Shown piece after piece: positions 1 through 5,826 of a stretch of 8,921 nt of DNA. Positions within the stretch are counted from its first letter, which is position 1. Each line of letters begins with the position of its first letter. The DNA comes from an uncultured Chlamydiaceae bacterium (GTDB lineage Bacteria; Chlamydiota; Chlamydiia; Chlamydiales; Chlamydiaceae): assembly GCA_937884635.1 (NCBI GenBank), contig CALGBW010000053.1, forward strand, positions 1 to 8,921. The letters are read 5' to 3'. Both the position numbers and the translations under genes were made by a program. The notes beneath the pieces were generated by a model, which ran no database searches, had not been told where the DNA came from, and was given only the letters and a program-made list of their open reading frames with translations.

Positions 1-87
1 CTTCAGGGCTTGCTCCTGACCGTGGAATCTCAATTTTTGCAGTTCATCTTTGCGCTATTTATTCTGTTCTTTTTGCTAATGGAACAT
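1..87 (-). other. Left-edge segment, no assignable gene
   Basis: This is the stretch just downstream of the HEAT-repeat gene on the minus strand. Reading on in the same frame past its TAA gives two more stops (TAG at codon 5 and codon 12 counted from the TAA) and then an open 18-codon run to the window edge, RKDELQKLRFHGQEQALK, which looks like coiled-coil protein. That run has no ATG. It could be the beginning of the next minus-strand gene, whose start lies outside or uses a rare codon, or simply chance. An AGGAG at the very end of this strand (near position 15) could be a ribosome site for a start beyond the window. I see no clear terminator hairpin here. Confidence 0.2.
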
Positions 88-906
88 TTAGCAGCGCAGC
101 TGCAACAAATCCAGCATTACCTGTTCTTGAGGATGTTCTCGTCCCTCTTTTATTCGCTCACACAAATGAATAGCTTGTTCTATTTCATTAGAAATAGCTT
201 GATCGCAAGGGTGTTTTGTTAATAAGCAAAGGGCCCTTCCTACCTCTTTACGTTCAATATCATCAACAGAATGAGAGTCCCTCACACGAGCTTCTAAGAA
301 GGGTATCATACTGGTCATCTCTAAAGCCGCCGCCACCTGATAAGCAGTCATACGAACGTACATGGAACCATCATGGCATGCTAAATCTTGCACAGCTTCC
401 TTTAATGACTCTGAGCCATATAGTAAAACAACTTGTAAAGCCAGGGAGCGAACCATCATGCTATCATCATAAAGAGCACGAGCAAGCAGAGGGACTAAAC
501 GAAAATCCCTAGCCATGCCTATGGCAAGCACAGAGACAGCACGGACAGAAAAGGAAGAATGGCTCATGCCGTCTGAAAGAACTTGGATAGAAAAATCTTC
601 AAGAACATCACGATCATGACGAAGGTCAGGATGTAAATGACAACAACGAGAGAAAGCAGAAGCCCATAAAGAGTATTCTTTACTTAATAAATAGGCTTTT
701 AAAGATAGTCGAACCAGAGGAAGAGAACTCGAAGGGGAATCTAATATCCTCCGAGCCTCCTCTTTTGCGTGTTCCCAATCCTGAACCAAAACATATTGGT
801 GCAAGGGACTTGCGCTCTGAGCGCTCACGCATAAACAGAAAAAAATTAGGCTATAGATCCTAAAGGACTGCCACCAAGAAGATGTATATGCAAATGAAAA
901 ATGCAC
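88..906 (-). CDS. Exported HEAT-repeat protein
   Basis: The 272-residue product starts with a GTG at 906-904, the only plausible start after an in-frame TAA 24 bases upstream; GGAGG lies close before it (3-nt gap). Residues 1-16 form a long N-region ending in Arg16. A hydrophobic core (about 17-28) and a likely signal peptidase I site near VSA/QSA (about residues 27-32) follow, so the protein is probably periplasmic. Residues about 113-215 contain three HEAT-like helical repeats, each with a Val-Arg pair in the second helix (V121-R122, V152-R153, V184-R185). HEAT repeats act as protein-binding scaffolds; the partner is unknown. The gene begins inside the end of the HIT gene (61-nt overlap), so it should be the last member of the MYG1-HIT-HEAT transcript seen here. 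The ligand and the exact start are uncertain; the export signal and repeat fold are fairly sure. Confidence 0.75.
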   Translation of the reverse strand: MHFSFAYTSSWWQSFRIYSLIFFCLCVSAQSASPLHQYVLVQDWEHAKEEARRILDSPSSSLPLVRLSLKAYLLSKEYSLWASAFSRCCHLHPDLRHDRDVLEDFSIQVLSDGMSHSSFSVRAVSVLAIGMARDFRLVPLLARALYDDSMMVRSLALQVVLLYGSESLKEAVQDLACHDGSMYVRMTAYQVAAALEMTSMIPFLEARVRDSHSVDDIERKEVGRALCLLTKHPCDQAISNEIEQAIHLCERIKEGREHPQEQVMLDLLQLRC

Positions 907-1178
907 TGCCCTCCATCCCGACCATTATTGATGACTACTCTGTAGCCATCGAGGATGTTGAATTCTTTTGCCAATTTTTGGATTAACTCTCCAGCTTCTG
1001 CAAGAAGAGCAAAATCCTCCTTCTCCATATCTTGTAATTTCTCAATATGTTTTTTAGGAATCAAAAGCAAATGAATTGGTGCTTGAGGAAACTTATCTTT
1101 AATAACGATAAAATTCTCATTTTCATAAACTTTATCACAAGGCATAGAGCCTGCGATCATCTTTTCAAAAATTGTCAT
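846..1178 (-). CDS. HIT-family nucleotide hydrolase/transferase
   Basis: This 110-residue product is a histidine-triad (HIT) protein of the HinT/YcfF type, which typically hydrolyses nucleoside phosphoramidates or related adenosine nucleotides in the cytosol. The catalytic triad is plain: H95-L-H97-I-H99-L-L, followed by a Gly-Gly. The conserved N-terminal FEKMIAGSMPCDKVYE segment and PKKHI (residues 41-45) also match the family, and the length is normal for it. I chose the ATG at 1178 over a longer in-frame extension to 1223 because family members start at this point, GGGGA lies 5 nt upstream, and the ATG overlaps the TGA of the preceding MYG1-like gene as ATGA (1175-1178), a classic translational-coupling arrangement. 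Its order and strand match the position I recall for C. trachomatis CT385. Family assignment is secure; the physiological substrate is not known. Confidence 0.93.
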   Translation of the reverse strand: MTIFEKMIAGSMPCDKVYENENFIVIKDKFPQAPIHLLLIPKKHIEKLQDMEKEDFALLAEAGELIQKLAKEFNILDGYRVVINNGRDGGQCIFHLHIHLLGGSPLGSIA

Positions 1179-2047
1179 ACTAATCCCCGACTTGCTAATA
1201 CCAATTGCAAGGCCTCCTGACAACTTTCCTTGCTATCCCAAACAGAAAGGAACAAGCCCTTATGACAGAAAATAGCACCAGAAATTCCAGAAGCCTTAAC
1301 AAGTGCGTCACCCAGCAAACCAGCCCATTCCTCCGGGAAAGGAATCCTTACTTCCATACGCCGGTCTAAATTAGGAGGAATTCCTCTTAGAATCCACTGA
1401 TCCGAGGTTGGGAAACAAACAAAGGATGCGGGGTGATTTTCTCCTCCGAGAAAGAAAAAATTCTCCTGCCAGGCTAATGGCCGATCAAAAAACAAACAGT
1501 GATTACTCTTATCCATAGCCGAACGGACTATCTCACGACACATCTGATCATAACGGAATCGGTCTCTCAAGCGCCCAATAAGATCGATGGTGAAATGCAA
1601 GGCAAACAAAAAATCCTGATCCGTTCCTTTGTCTTCTTCCGAAGGATTATAAATTTTAATAATATCTGAAAACGAACAAAAACCATCCTTAGAGAAAAAA
1701 CGACCATTGTCCTGCTCATCTACACCGTGAACAAGAGCACCATTCAAAAAAGCATACTCTTCTGAACTAATGTATCCTTTATCCGCTAGGTAATGCAAAA
1801 TCATACCAGCGCTACTCCACAATCCAGAATAGGACACCTGATGATGATCAAATCGCTTCTGTTCGGGATCATAGATCCCGCCCACATCACAAACATACTC
1901 GCAACAAGCTAGCTTCTCTGGATTTCTGGTGCGAACAATCTTATCCTTGTCAACTAGATCGAACATGATCAGCAAAGCACAAGCGGTAACCTCATCCGCA
2001 TGAAAAGAACCGTCATGCGTACCCACGCTTCTCGGATTTTTCACCAT
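1175..2047 (-). CDS. MYG1-like DHH-type phosphoesterase (UPF0160)
   Basis: The product (290 residues) belongs to the MYG1/UPF0160 family of the DHH phosphoesterase superfamily. The eukaryotic member is an RNA 3'-5' exonuclease; the bacterial role is little known. Metal-binding motifs can be read directly: GTHDGSFHADE (H11, D12, H16, D18), D54 in YVCDVGG, the D67-H68-H69 signature in RFDHHQ, and D110 in HGVDEQDNG. These correspond to an intact DHH-type metal centre, so an active enzyme is likely. Length is in the family range. I chose the ATG at 2047, which sits 7 nt after a perfect AGGAGG; an in-frame ATG at 2080 would add 11 residues but has no comparable site. It is the first gene of the minus-strand cluster and its TGA overlaps the HIT start. 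It matches my memory of CT386. Confidence 0.9.
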   Translation of the reverse strand: MVKNPRSVGTHDGSFHADEVTACALLIMFDLVDKDKIVRTRNPEKLACCEYVCDVGGIYDPEQKRFDHHQVSYSGLWSSAGMILHYLADKGYISSEEYAFLNGALVHGVDEQDNGRFFSKDGFCSFSDIIKIYNPSEEDKGTDQDFLFALHFTIDLIGRLRDRFRYDQMCREIVRSAMDKSNHCLFFDRPLAWQENFFFLGGENHPASFVCFPTSDQWILRGIPPNLDRRMEVRIPFPEEWAGLLGDALVKASGISGAIFCHKGLFLSVWDSKESCQEALQLVLASRGLV

Positions 2048-2054
2048 TCCTAAT

Positions 2055-2060
2055 CCTCCT
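2055..2060 (-). promoter_or_regulatory. Shine-Dalgarno AGGAGG deciding the MYG1-like start
   Basis: A perfect AGGAGG on the minus strand lies 7 nt before the ATG at 2047. It falls inside the longer reading frame that begins at 2080, and is therefore the main argument for the shorter 290-residue product. Confidence 0.75.
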
Positions 2061-2159
2061 AGATACCCGGATTCCGACATTTATTATGGGGAATCCCTAA
2101 CTGCATTAAGGATTATCCCCTGTCAAAACGACCGTTACTTCAAGCGATTGCTACTTAGA

Positions 2160-2336
2160 TCAAAGTGTAGTCTTTCCAGTAGTCTCACTATAATCACCAC
2201 ACTTGTATTTTAGCAAGTTGTAGAGCATCTCCCGTGCAAGAGTCGCATTCTCTTTAGAAAAAACAAAAATACCTTCTTAAAAGCATTTTGAATAAGAAAA
2301 ATATCTCTTAACAAAGAAAAAGAAAATACTTTTCAT
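2160..2336 (-). other. Possible small gene or gene remnant with one in-frame stop
   Basis: A minus-strand frame runs from ATG at 2336-2334 to TGA at 2162-2160. It reads 19 codons (start MKSIFFFFVKRY), a TAA at 2279-2277, then 38 open codons in the same frame with a coding-like composition (for example LAREMLYNLLKYKCGDYSE) before the TGA. A purine-rich AAGAAGG overlaps the internal TAA, but no ATG/GTG/TTG follows it in frame at normal spacing. Either this is a degenerate short gene, a small protein with a non-standard start, or an A+T-rich chance frame: a random 38-codon opening is not rare. It points the same way as the MYG1-like gene and abuts the divergent LOG gene. I recognise no family. 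Confidence 0.2.
2189..2194 (+). promoter_or_regulatory. Candidate -10 box upstream of the LOG-domain gene
   Basis: A perfect TATAAT sits in the divergent intergenic region, about 180 bases before the chosen LOG-gene start. The best -35 at 17-nt spacing is TGTAGT (2166-2171), a poor match, so the call is weak. The heptamer GTAGTCT occurs twice immediately upstream (2167-2173 and 2179-2185, 12-nt period). Nothing else in the region reads as a stronger sigma66 promoter for the plus strand. Confidence 0.25.
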
Positions 2337-2375
2337 GTGCAGAAAAATAATCAAGAAAAAAGTAATAAAATTGAT

Positions 2376-4466
2376 ATGATCAAAAAACCACTCAATATTA
2401 TTCAGACAGGTTCTATGACTTTTTTTCATCAAAATCATGATGCTGTATCTCCAGATGCTTATCTGTGTTCATACCTCAAAGAGGTGTCCCCCCAAACCTA
2501 TGAAGCGGAATTAGAAATTCAAAATATTCCTGATCATTTTCTAGGATTCTCCATCCCATCAGAATGTTTGCGTTTAAACATAAAAAGCTCGATCGCCCAA
2601 TTAGGGGTAGATGCGCGCATGTTGTCTTGTGAGCTGAGTTCTTCTCGCAAAAGAGCGCGTTTGCATGTACAGTTTATTAGCTGTGATCCGGTTGCACAGG
2701 CTTTGCTACAACAAATTCAACCGGGTTGTTTTTTAGCTAAGTTATTTGCTGCTGACGATCGCCGTTTGGTTCGGTCTGTAGATTACCTAGAAAGAATGCT
2801 GAAACACACAGATCGAAATGGCATTCCTTTACTACGGTTTGGCAAACACTTAGAACATCTCATTACCTTTGATGTAGTCGATGATCGACTTGTTGTTTCT
2901 ATTCCTGCCCTTCCTGGTATTGTGGAATACAATCAAGATGTCTACGGCTTTCTTCCTTTAGTCAGTAAATCTCTCCAAACACAGCATATCCGGATTCGTC
3001 ATCTGCTATCCCTTTACCAATATCATGCAGATAAGGAACACGTCCCTACTCCGGGACATATTCTTTTGATCAAAACCGAGCCTTTACACATACGAACGGT
3101 GTTTGCCCGTGTAGTTGATGAACTCTTACCCAAAAACCTTGTCCATACAGCAGCGAATATTCTAGAACCTACAACATTAGAATCTGGGGATATCTATGAG
3201 TTTCACGGCCCAGCTACGACTCCCGTCAATCAGATTCCTTTAGAGCTGTTTACGATTGAGCCCTACCGAGAACACTCATTCTTTTGCTATCGAGATTTAC
3301 TGCAAGCTTCTTTAGAATCTGACGAAACGATCTTTCGTATTTTTTCTACAGCCCCACAAACAGACACAAAAACAACAACTTTCCTATCCAAGGGCAGCGA
3401 AATCGCTCTATTATCGAATGACTCTTGGGTCGTAGGCGCTCCAGAATCAATTCTCGCTTCTACCGACCAATTGGATGCCTATGTCGAAGCACAACCAGAA
3501 TACCCACTACTCACCTCAATGGAAACGGGAGTCATTACAAGTGAGGGAGCGCTTTTTTCTCGTTATTTCCCTACAACAAAACTGAAAAGCTTGCTTCTTT
3601 CCCCTGACGTGCACCACTACCTCAAACAACTGTACTTTCAAATTCCTTCTCACTCACAAGGGCAATACTTTTCTAAGGCAGACCGCTCCCTACTTACGGA
3701 TTTAGACGACCTAGGCATTGCTATTTTCTGGGCCGATAAAGAATCTCAACGCGTCTTGCAGTACGCAAAACGTCGAGGCAAGCAATCAGGCATGTTTGTA
3801 CCTAAAGATCGTGTTCATGAGTTCTCCTCCGCCTACTTTGTAGGGATTCACGGCTCTTGTTTATCTGCGGAGCAACATACAGAAGAGATCCAAAAACTGC
3901 TTGCAGGGTTAAAAGACCTGACAGATCAAGCTATTATTCCTGGGTTTTCTCAACCTGCTCCATTAGCTGTCATGACGGGGGGAGGAAGAGGGGCAATGAA
4001 CGTAGGAAATAAAGCAGCTCAAGAACTTGGTATCCTTTCCTGCGGCAACCTCGTTGACTTTGAGTTTCCTCATTCTGCATATCTAGATGCCAAGATGACT
4101 TACCAAAAAGATAGCTTGATAGAAAGACAAGAGCACTTTTACGTTGATCTGGCTATTTTTGTTCCAGGAGGGATTGGGACAGACTTTGAGCTTGCTTTAG
4201 AGATCATGAGTTTAAAAACAGGGTTTAAAGCTCCCGTCCCTGTCTTTTTGATGGGTTCTATGAGCTACTGGGAACGCAAGCTATCCACTGTCTATGAAAC
4301 AAATAAACGGGCTGGCACGATTCAAGGATCGGAATGGATCAGTAATTGCCTCTTTTATCTATCTTCTGCAGAACAAGGGGTAGAAGTCTTTCGTCAATAT
4401 ATAGAGGGGACTTTACCCATAGGACCGAATCACCCTTCTAAGGAACAAGGATTTGTCAGAGCATAG
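2376..4466 (+). CDS. Large protein with C-terminal LOG/PpnN-type nucleotide-binding domain
   Basis: Numbered from the ATG at 2376 (696 residues). The C-terminal part, about 485-680, has both hallmarks of the LOG Rossmann fold: TGGGRGAM (534-541) and PGGIGTDFE (597-605), the latter matching the PGGxGTxxE signature that binds nucleotide monophosphates. LOG proteins, often misannotated as lysine decarboxylases, cleave nucleoside monophosphates at the N-glycosidic bond; PpnN is the long bacterial form. The first 430 or so residues are not a domain I recognise: soluble, mixed alpha/beta, no signal peptide or membrane segment. A cytosolic nucleotide nucleosidase or nucleotide sensor is the inferred role. 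An upstream GTG at 2337 would add 13 residues (A-rich, Lys/Asn-rich); neither start has a good ribosome site. The stop is one base from that of the convergent DUF167 gene. Position matches my memory of CT387. Confidence 0.88.
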   Translation: MIKKPLNIIQTGSMTFFHQNHDAVSPDAYLCSYLKEVSPQTYEAELEIQNIPDHFLGFSIPSECLRLNIKSSIAQLGVDARMLSCELSSSRKRARLHVQFISCDPVAQALLQQIQPGCFLAKLFAADDRRLVRSVDYLERMLKHTDRNGIPLLRFGKHLEHLITFDVVDDRLVVSIPALPGIVEYNQDVYGFLPLVSKSLQTQHIRIRHLLSLYQYHADKEHVPTPGHILLIKTEPLHIRTVFARVVDELLPKNLVHTAANILEPTTLESGDIYEFHGPATTPVNQIPLELFTIEPYREHSFFCYRDLLQASLESDETIFRIFSTAPQTDTKTTTFLSKGSEIALLSNDSWVVGAPESILASTDQLDAYVEAQPEYPLLTSMETGVITSEGALFSRYFPTTKLKSLLLSPDVHHYLKQLYFQIPSHSQGQYFSKADRSLLTDLDDLGIAIFWADKESQRVLQYAKRRGKQSGMFVPKDRVHEFSSAYFVGIHGSCLSAEQHTEEIQKLLAGLKDLTDQAIIPGFSQPAPLAVMTGGGRGAMNVGNKAAQELGILSCGNLVDFEFPHSAYLDAKMTYQKDSLIERQEHFYVDLAIFVPGGIGTDFELALEIMSLKTGFKAPVPVFLMGSMSYWERKLSTVYETNKRAGTIQGSEWISNCLFYLSSAEQGVEVFRQYIEGTLPIGPNHPSKEQGFVRA

Positions 4467-4467
4467 G

Positions 4468-4740
4468 TTAAGAAGGGAAGAAGCGTTCGAGATTTTCTTG
4501 CAAGTGTTTAGGCAAAAGAAGCTTTTTTCGACGAGAAGTTTCCCCAGATGCAAGAATTACATCCCTTTTTGCAATAGAAAAAAATTTTGCAAGTAGGGCC
4601 ACCACCGCGTCGTTTGCCTTCCCTTTTTCCGGAGCATCAGTCACACGGATTTTCAATACATCACCCTCAAAACCAACCACCTTATTCTCTCTAGCTTTGG
4701 GTGTGACCTTCACTTCCAGTTCCCAATACTCCTCAACCAA
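4468..4740 (-). CDS. DUF167 (YggU-like) protein
   Basis: The product is a small cytosolic protein of the DUF167/YggU family, whose biochemical function is unknown. The family pattern is clear: KVTPKARENKVVGFEGDVLKIRVT, then APEKGKANDAVVALLAK, then ILASGETSRRKKLLL. I chose a TTG start at 4740-4738, giving 90 residues, close to the usual 90-100. It lies 2 nt after the TAA of the upstream lipoprotein gene, with GAGAGG just before, an arrangement that suggests translational coupling. A GTG at 4827 would add 29 residues, overlap the lipoprotein gene by 85 bases and extend beyond the family domain, so I reject it. Synteny agrees with my memory of CT388. The family call is sure; the start is probable. 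Confidence 0.85.
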   Translation of the reverse strand: MVEEYWELEVKVTPKARENKVVGFEGDVLKIRVTDAPEKGKANDAVVALLAKFFSIAKRDVILASGETSRRKKLLLPKHLQENLERFFPS

Positions 4741-4742
4741 AC

Positions 4743-5651
4743 TTACCTCTCTAACGAAATTCTCAACTTCCCATTCGTTTCTGCGACCCAACCTGATAAT
4801 GCCGATAAGCAAAGAGAAGGGGCCCACTCTTGTTTTAAAACAGTCTGGGCAAATCCAGGTCCCGCAATGTCAAAGTTTTCCCGATCATAATACGACTCAA
4901 TACGACAAAGATCCACATGAATAAATGGTTGACTACTCATAAACAAGATCTTCCCAGAATCTGCTTTTCTGTAATTCTGCAGTAGTTTAAGCGTATCATG
5001 TCGATTACTATACTCTCTTCCATCTTGAGGATCAGCTTCTAAGAAAACAATTCGCATAACAGAAGGGTCTCTCCAAACCCTTGGCAAAGCCATTTGCTTC
5101 CAAACAAATTGGGCTACTTCTAGCTCAGAAGAAGGAAGCTCATGCGCAGCACGATCCCAGTTTGGTTCTATTGAAAATGGATTGTTGCTCGCGCCAAAAA
5201 ACTCTTCCTTTTCTTCAGCACCAGCATACAAAGGTCTTTTTCCCGTAACAAAGATAATCTCATTGAAGCGTACTCCCCTTTGCCACTCTCCGACCAAGAA
5301 AGCTAAACGCTGCCGCATCAAAGGCAAGGCACTTCCTAAAATCACAACAGAATTGTAAGTAGCTTCATAAGCAGGAACATCTTGCGTCATCCTCAACAAA
5401 GAGAAGTTTTGATACACAAGGTGTTCATCTTGTACAGGAAAAATAGGAAACTCGCCATGTATACGGTCCTCAGAAGAAAGTGATAACCCAGAGGCGAGAG
5501 CAACAAGATTTTTCGAATCAGAAGCTTCAGGCAAATCTAATGAAGAAAACAACTGGTTAACAAGAGGCATGTAGGAAACATCTTTGCTAGAAATCATCTC
5601 ACAGCCAACGAGTAAAAAGGCCATTCCAGCTAACCAAGCATTTTTCTTCAT
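4743..5651 (-). CDS. Predicted lipoprotein with DUF218-like domain layout
   Basis: The 302-residue product begins MKKNAWLAGMAFLLVGC, a lipoprotein signal with lipobox L14-V15-G16-C17, so Cys17 should be lipidated and the protein membrane-anchored facing the periplasm. I chose the ATG at 5651 because AGGAG lies 7 nt upstream; an in-frame start at 5675 would put eight charged residues ahead of the signal. The body resembles, by eye, the DUF218 (YdcF/SanA) layout: a strand ending VVILGS (102-107), IIFVTGKRP (132-140), a conserved-looking SSELEVAQ helix (174-181), IVFLEA (201-206) followed by NRHDT (216-220), and ILFMSSQPFIHVDLCR (235-250). In that family such segments form an alpha/beta active site of unclear substrate. 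The DUF218 link is inference. It heads a two-gene minus-strand unit with the DUF167 gene and matches my memory of CT389. Confidence 0.8.
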   Translation of the reverse strand: MKKNAWLAGMAFLLVGCEMISSKDVSYMPLVNQLFSSLDLPEASDSKNLVALASGLSLSSEDRIHGEFPIFPVQDEHLVYQNFSLLRMTQDVPAYEATYNSVVILGSALPLMRQRLAFLVGEWQRGVRFNEIIFVTGKRPLYAGAEEKEEFFGASNNPFSIEPNWDRAAHELPSSELEVAQFVWKQMALPRVWRDPSVMRIVFLEADPQDGREYSNRHDTLKLLQNYRKADSGKILFMSSQPFIHVDLCRIESYYDRENFDIAGPGFAQTVLKQEWAPSLCLSALSGWVAETNGKLRISLER

Positions 5652-5658
5652 CTGTCCT

Positions 5659-5663
5659 CTCCT
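5659..5663 (-). promoter_or_regulatory. Shine-Dalgarno AGGAG deciding the lipoprotein start
   Basis: AGGAG on the minus strand, 7 nt before the ATG at 5651, lies inside the longer frame that opens at 5675. Together with the position of the lipoprotein signal it fixes the start at 5651. Confidence 0.75.
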
Positions 5664-5694
5664 TATGTTTCTCATCTACTTCCCCTTTCTCTCA

Positions 5695-5723
5695 ATGAGA
5701 AGCCCATCAAGAGGGAAAATAAT
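5695..5723 (+). promoter_or_regulatory. Candidate sigma70-like promoter for the DUF1207 gene
   Basis: ATGAGA (5695-5700, 4 of 6 matches to TTGACA), a 17-nt spacer and AATAAT (5718-5723, 5 of 6 matches to TATAAT) would start a plus-strand transcript near 5730. That would give a leader of about 97 nt whose first structured element is the inverted repeat at 5739-5765. Chlamydial sigma66 accepts similar boxes. This is a match by eye only. Confidence 0.3.
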
Positions 5724-5738
5724 TCTTGCCAGGACCTA

Positions 5739-5775
5739 CATCTTTTCGTAGAGTGCGAAAAGATGAAATATCTTT
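5739..5775. repeat. Perfect 10-bp inverted repeat with an overlapping alternative hairpin
   Basis: CATCTTTTCG (5739-5748) and CGAAAAGATG (5756-5765) are perfect reverse complements around a 7-nt loop. Part of the right arm, AAAGAT (5759-5764), is also perfectly complementary to ATCTTT (5770-5775) around a 5-nt loop, so the two hairpins cannot form together. A further AGATG at 5776-5780 could pair with the first CATCT. No T-run follows on the plus strand, which argues against a simple intrinsic terminator. The site lies between two divergent genes: it could be a dimeric-regulator operator in DNA or a switchable leader structure in the RNA of the DUF1207 gene. Confidence 0.6.
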
Positions 5776-5826
5776 AGATGTACCCTTACAAGAAGCTTTG
5801 ATTCCATCGCTGAAGCCTGTGATATA

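Noticed and set aside
10..512. Plus-strand frames at 10-222 and 216-512
   Set aside because: They lie antisense to the HEAT-repeat gene, have low-complexity or unstructured composition and no supporting start signal.
2112..2126. Perfect TTGACA (2126-2121) and GATAAT (2117-2112) on the minus strand ahead of the MYG1-like gene
   Set aside because: The two boxes are only 3 nt apart, so they cannot form one promoter. GATAAT paired with an upstream TTGAAG has a 20-nt spacer, and nothing fits as a -10 at 16-18 nt from TTGACA.
2048..2336. tRNA or other structured RNA in the divergent gap
   Set aside because: I looked for a cloverleaf and T-loop consensus on both strands and found none; only weak short repeats are present.
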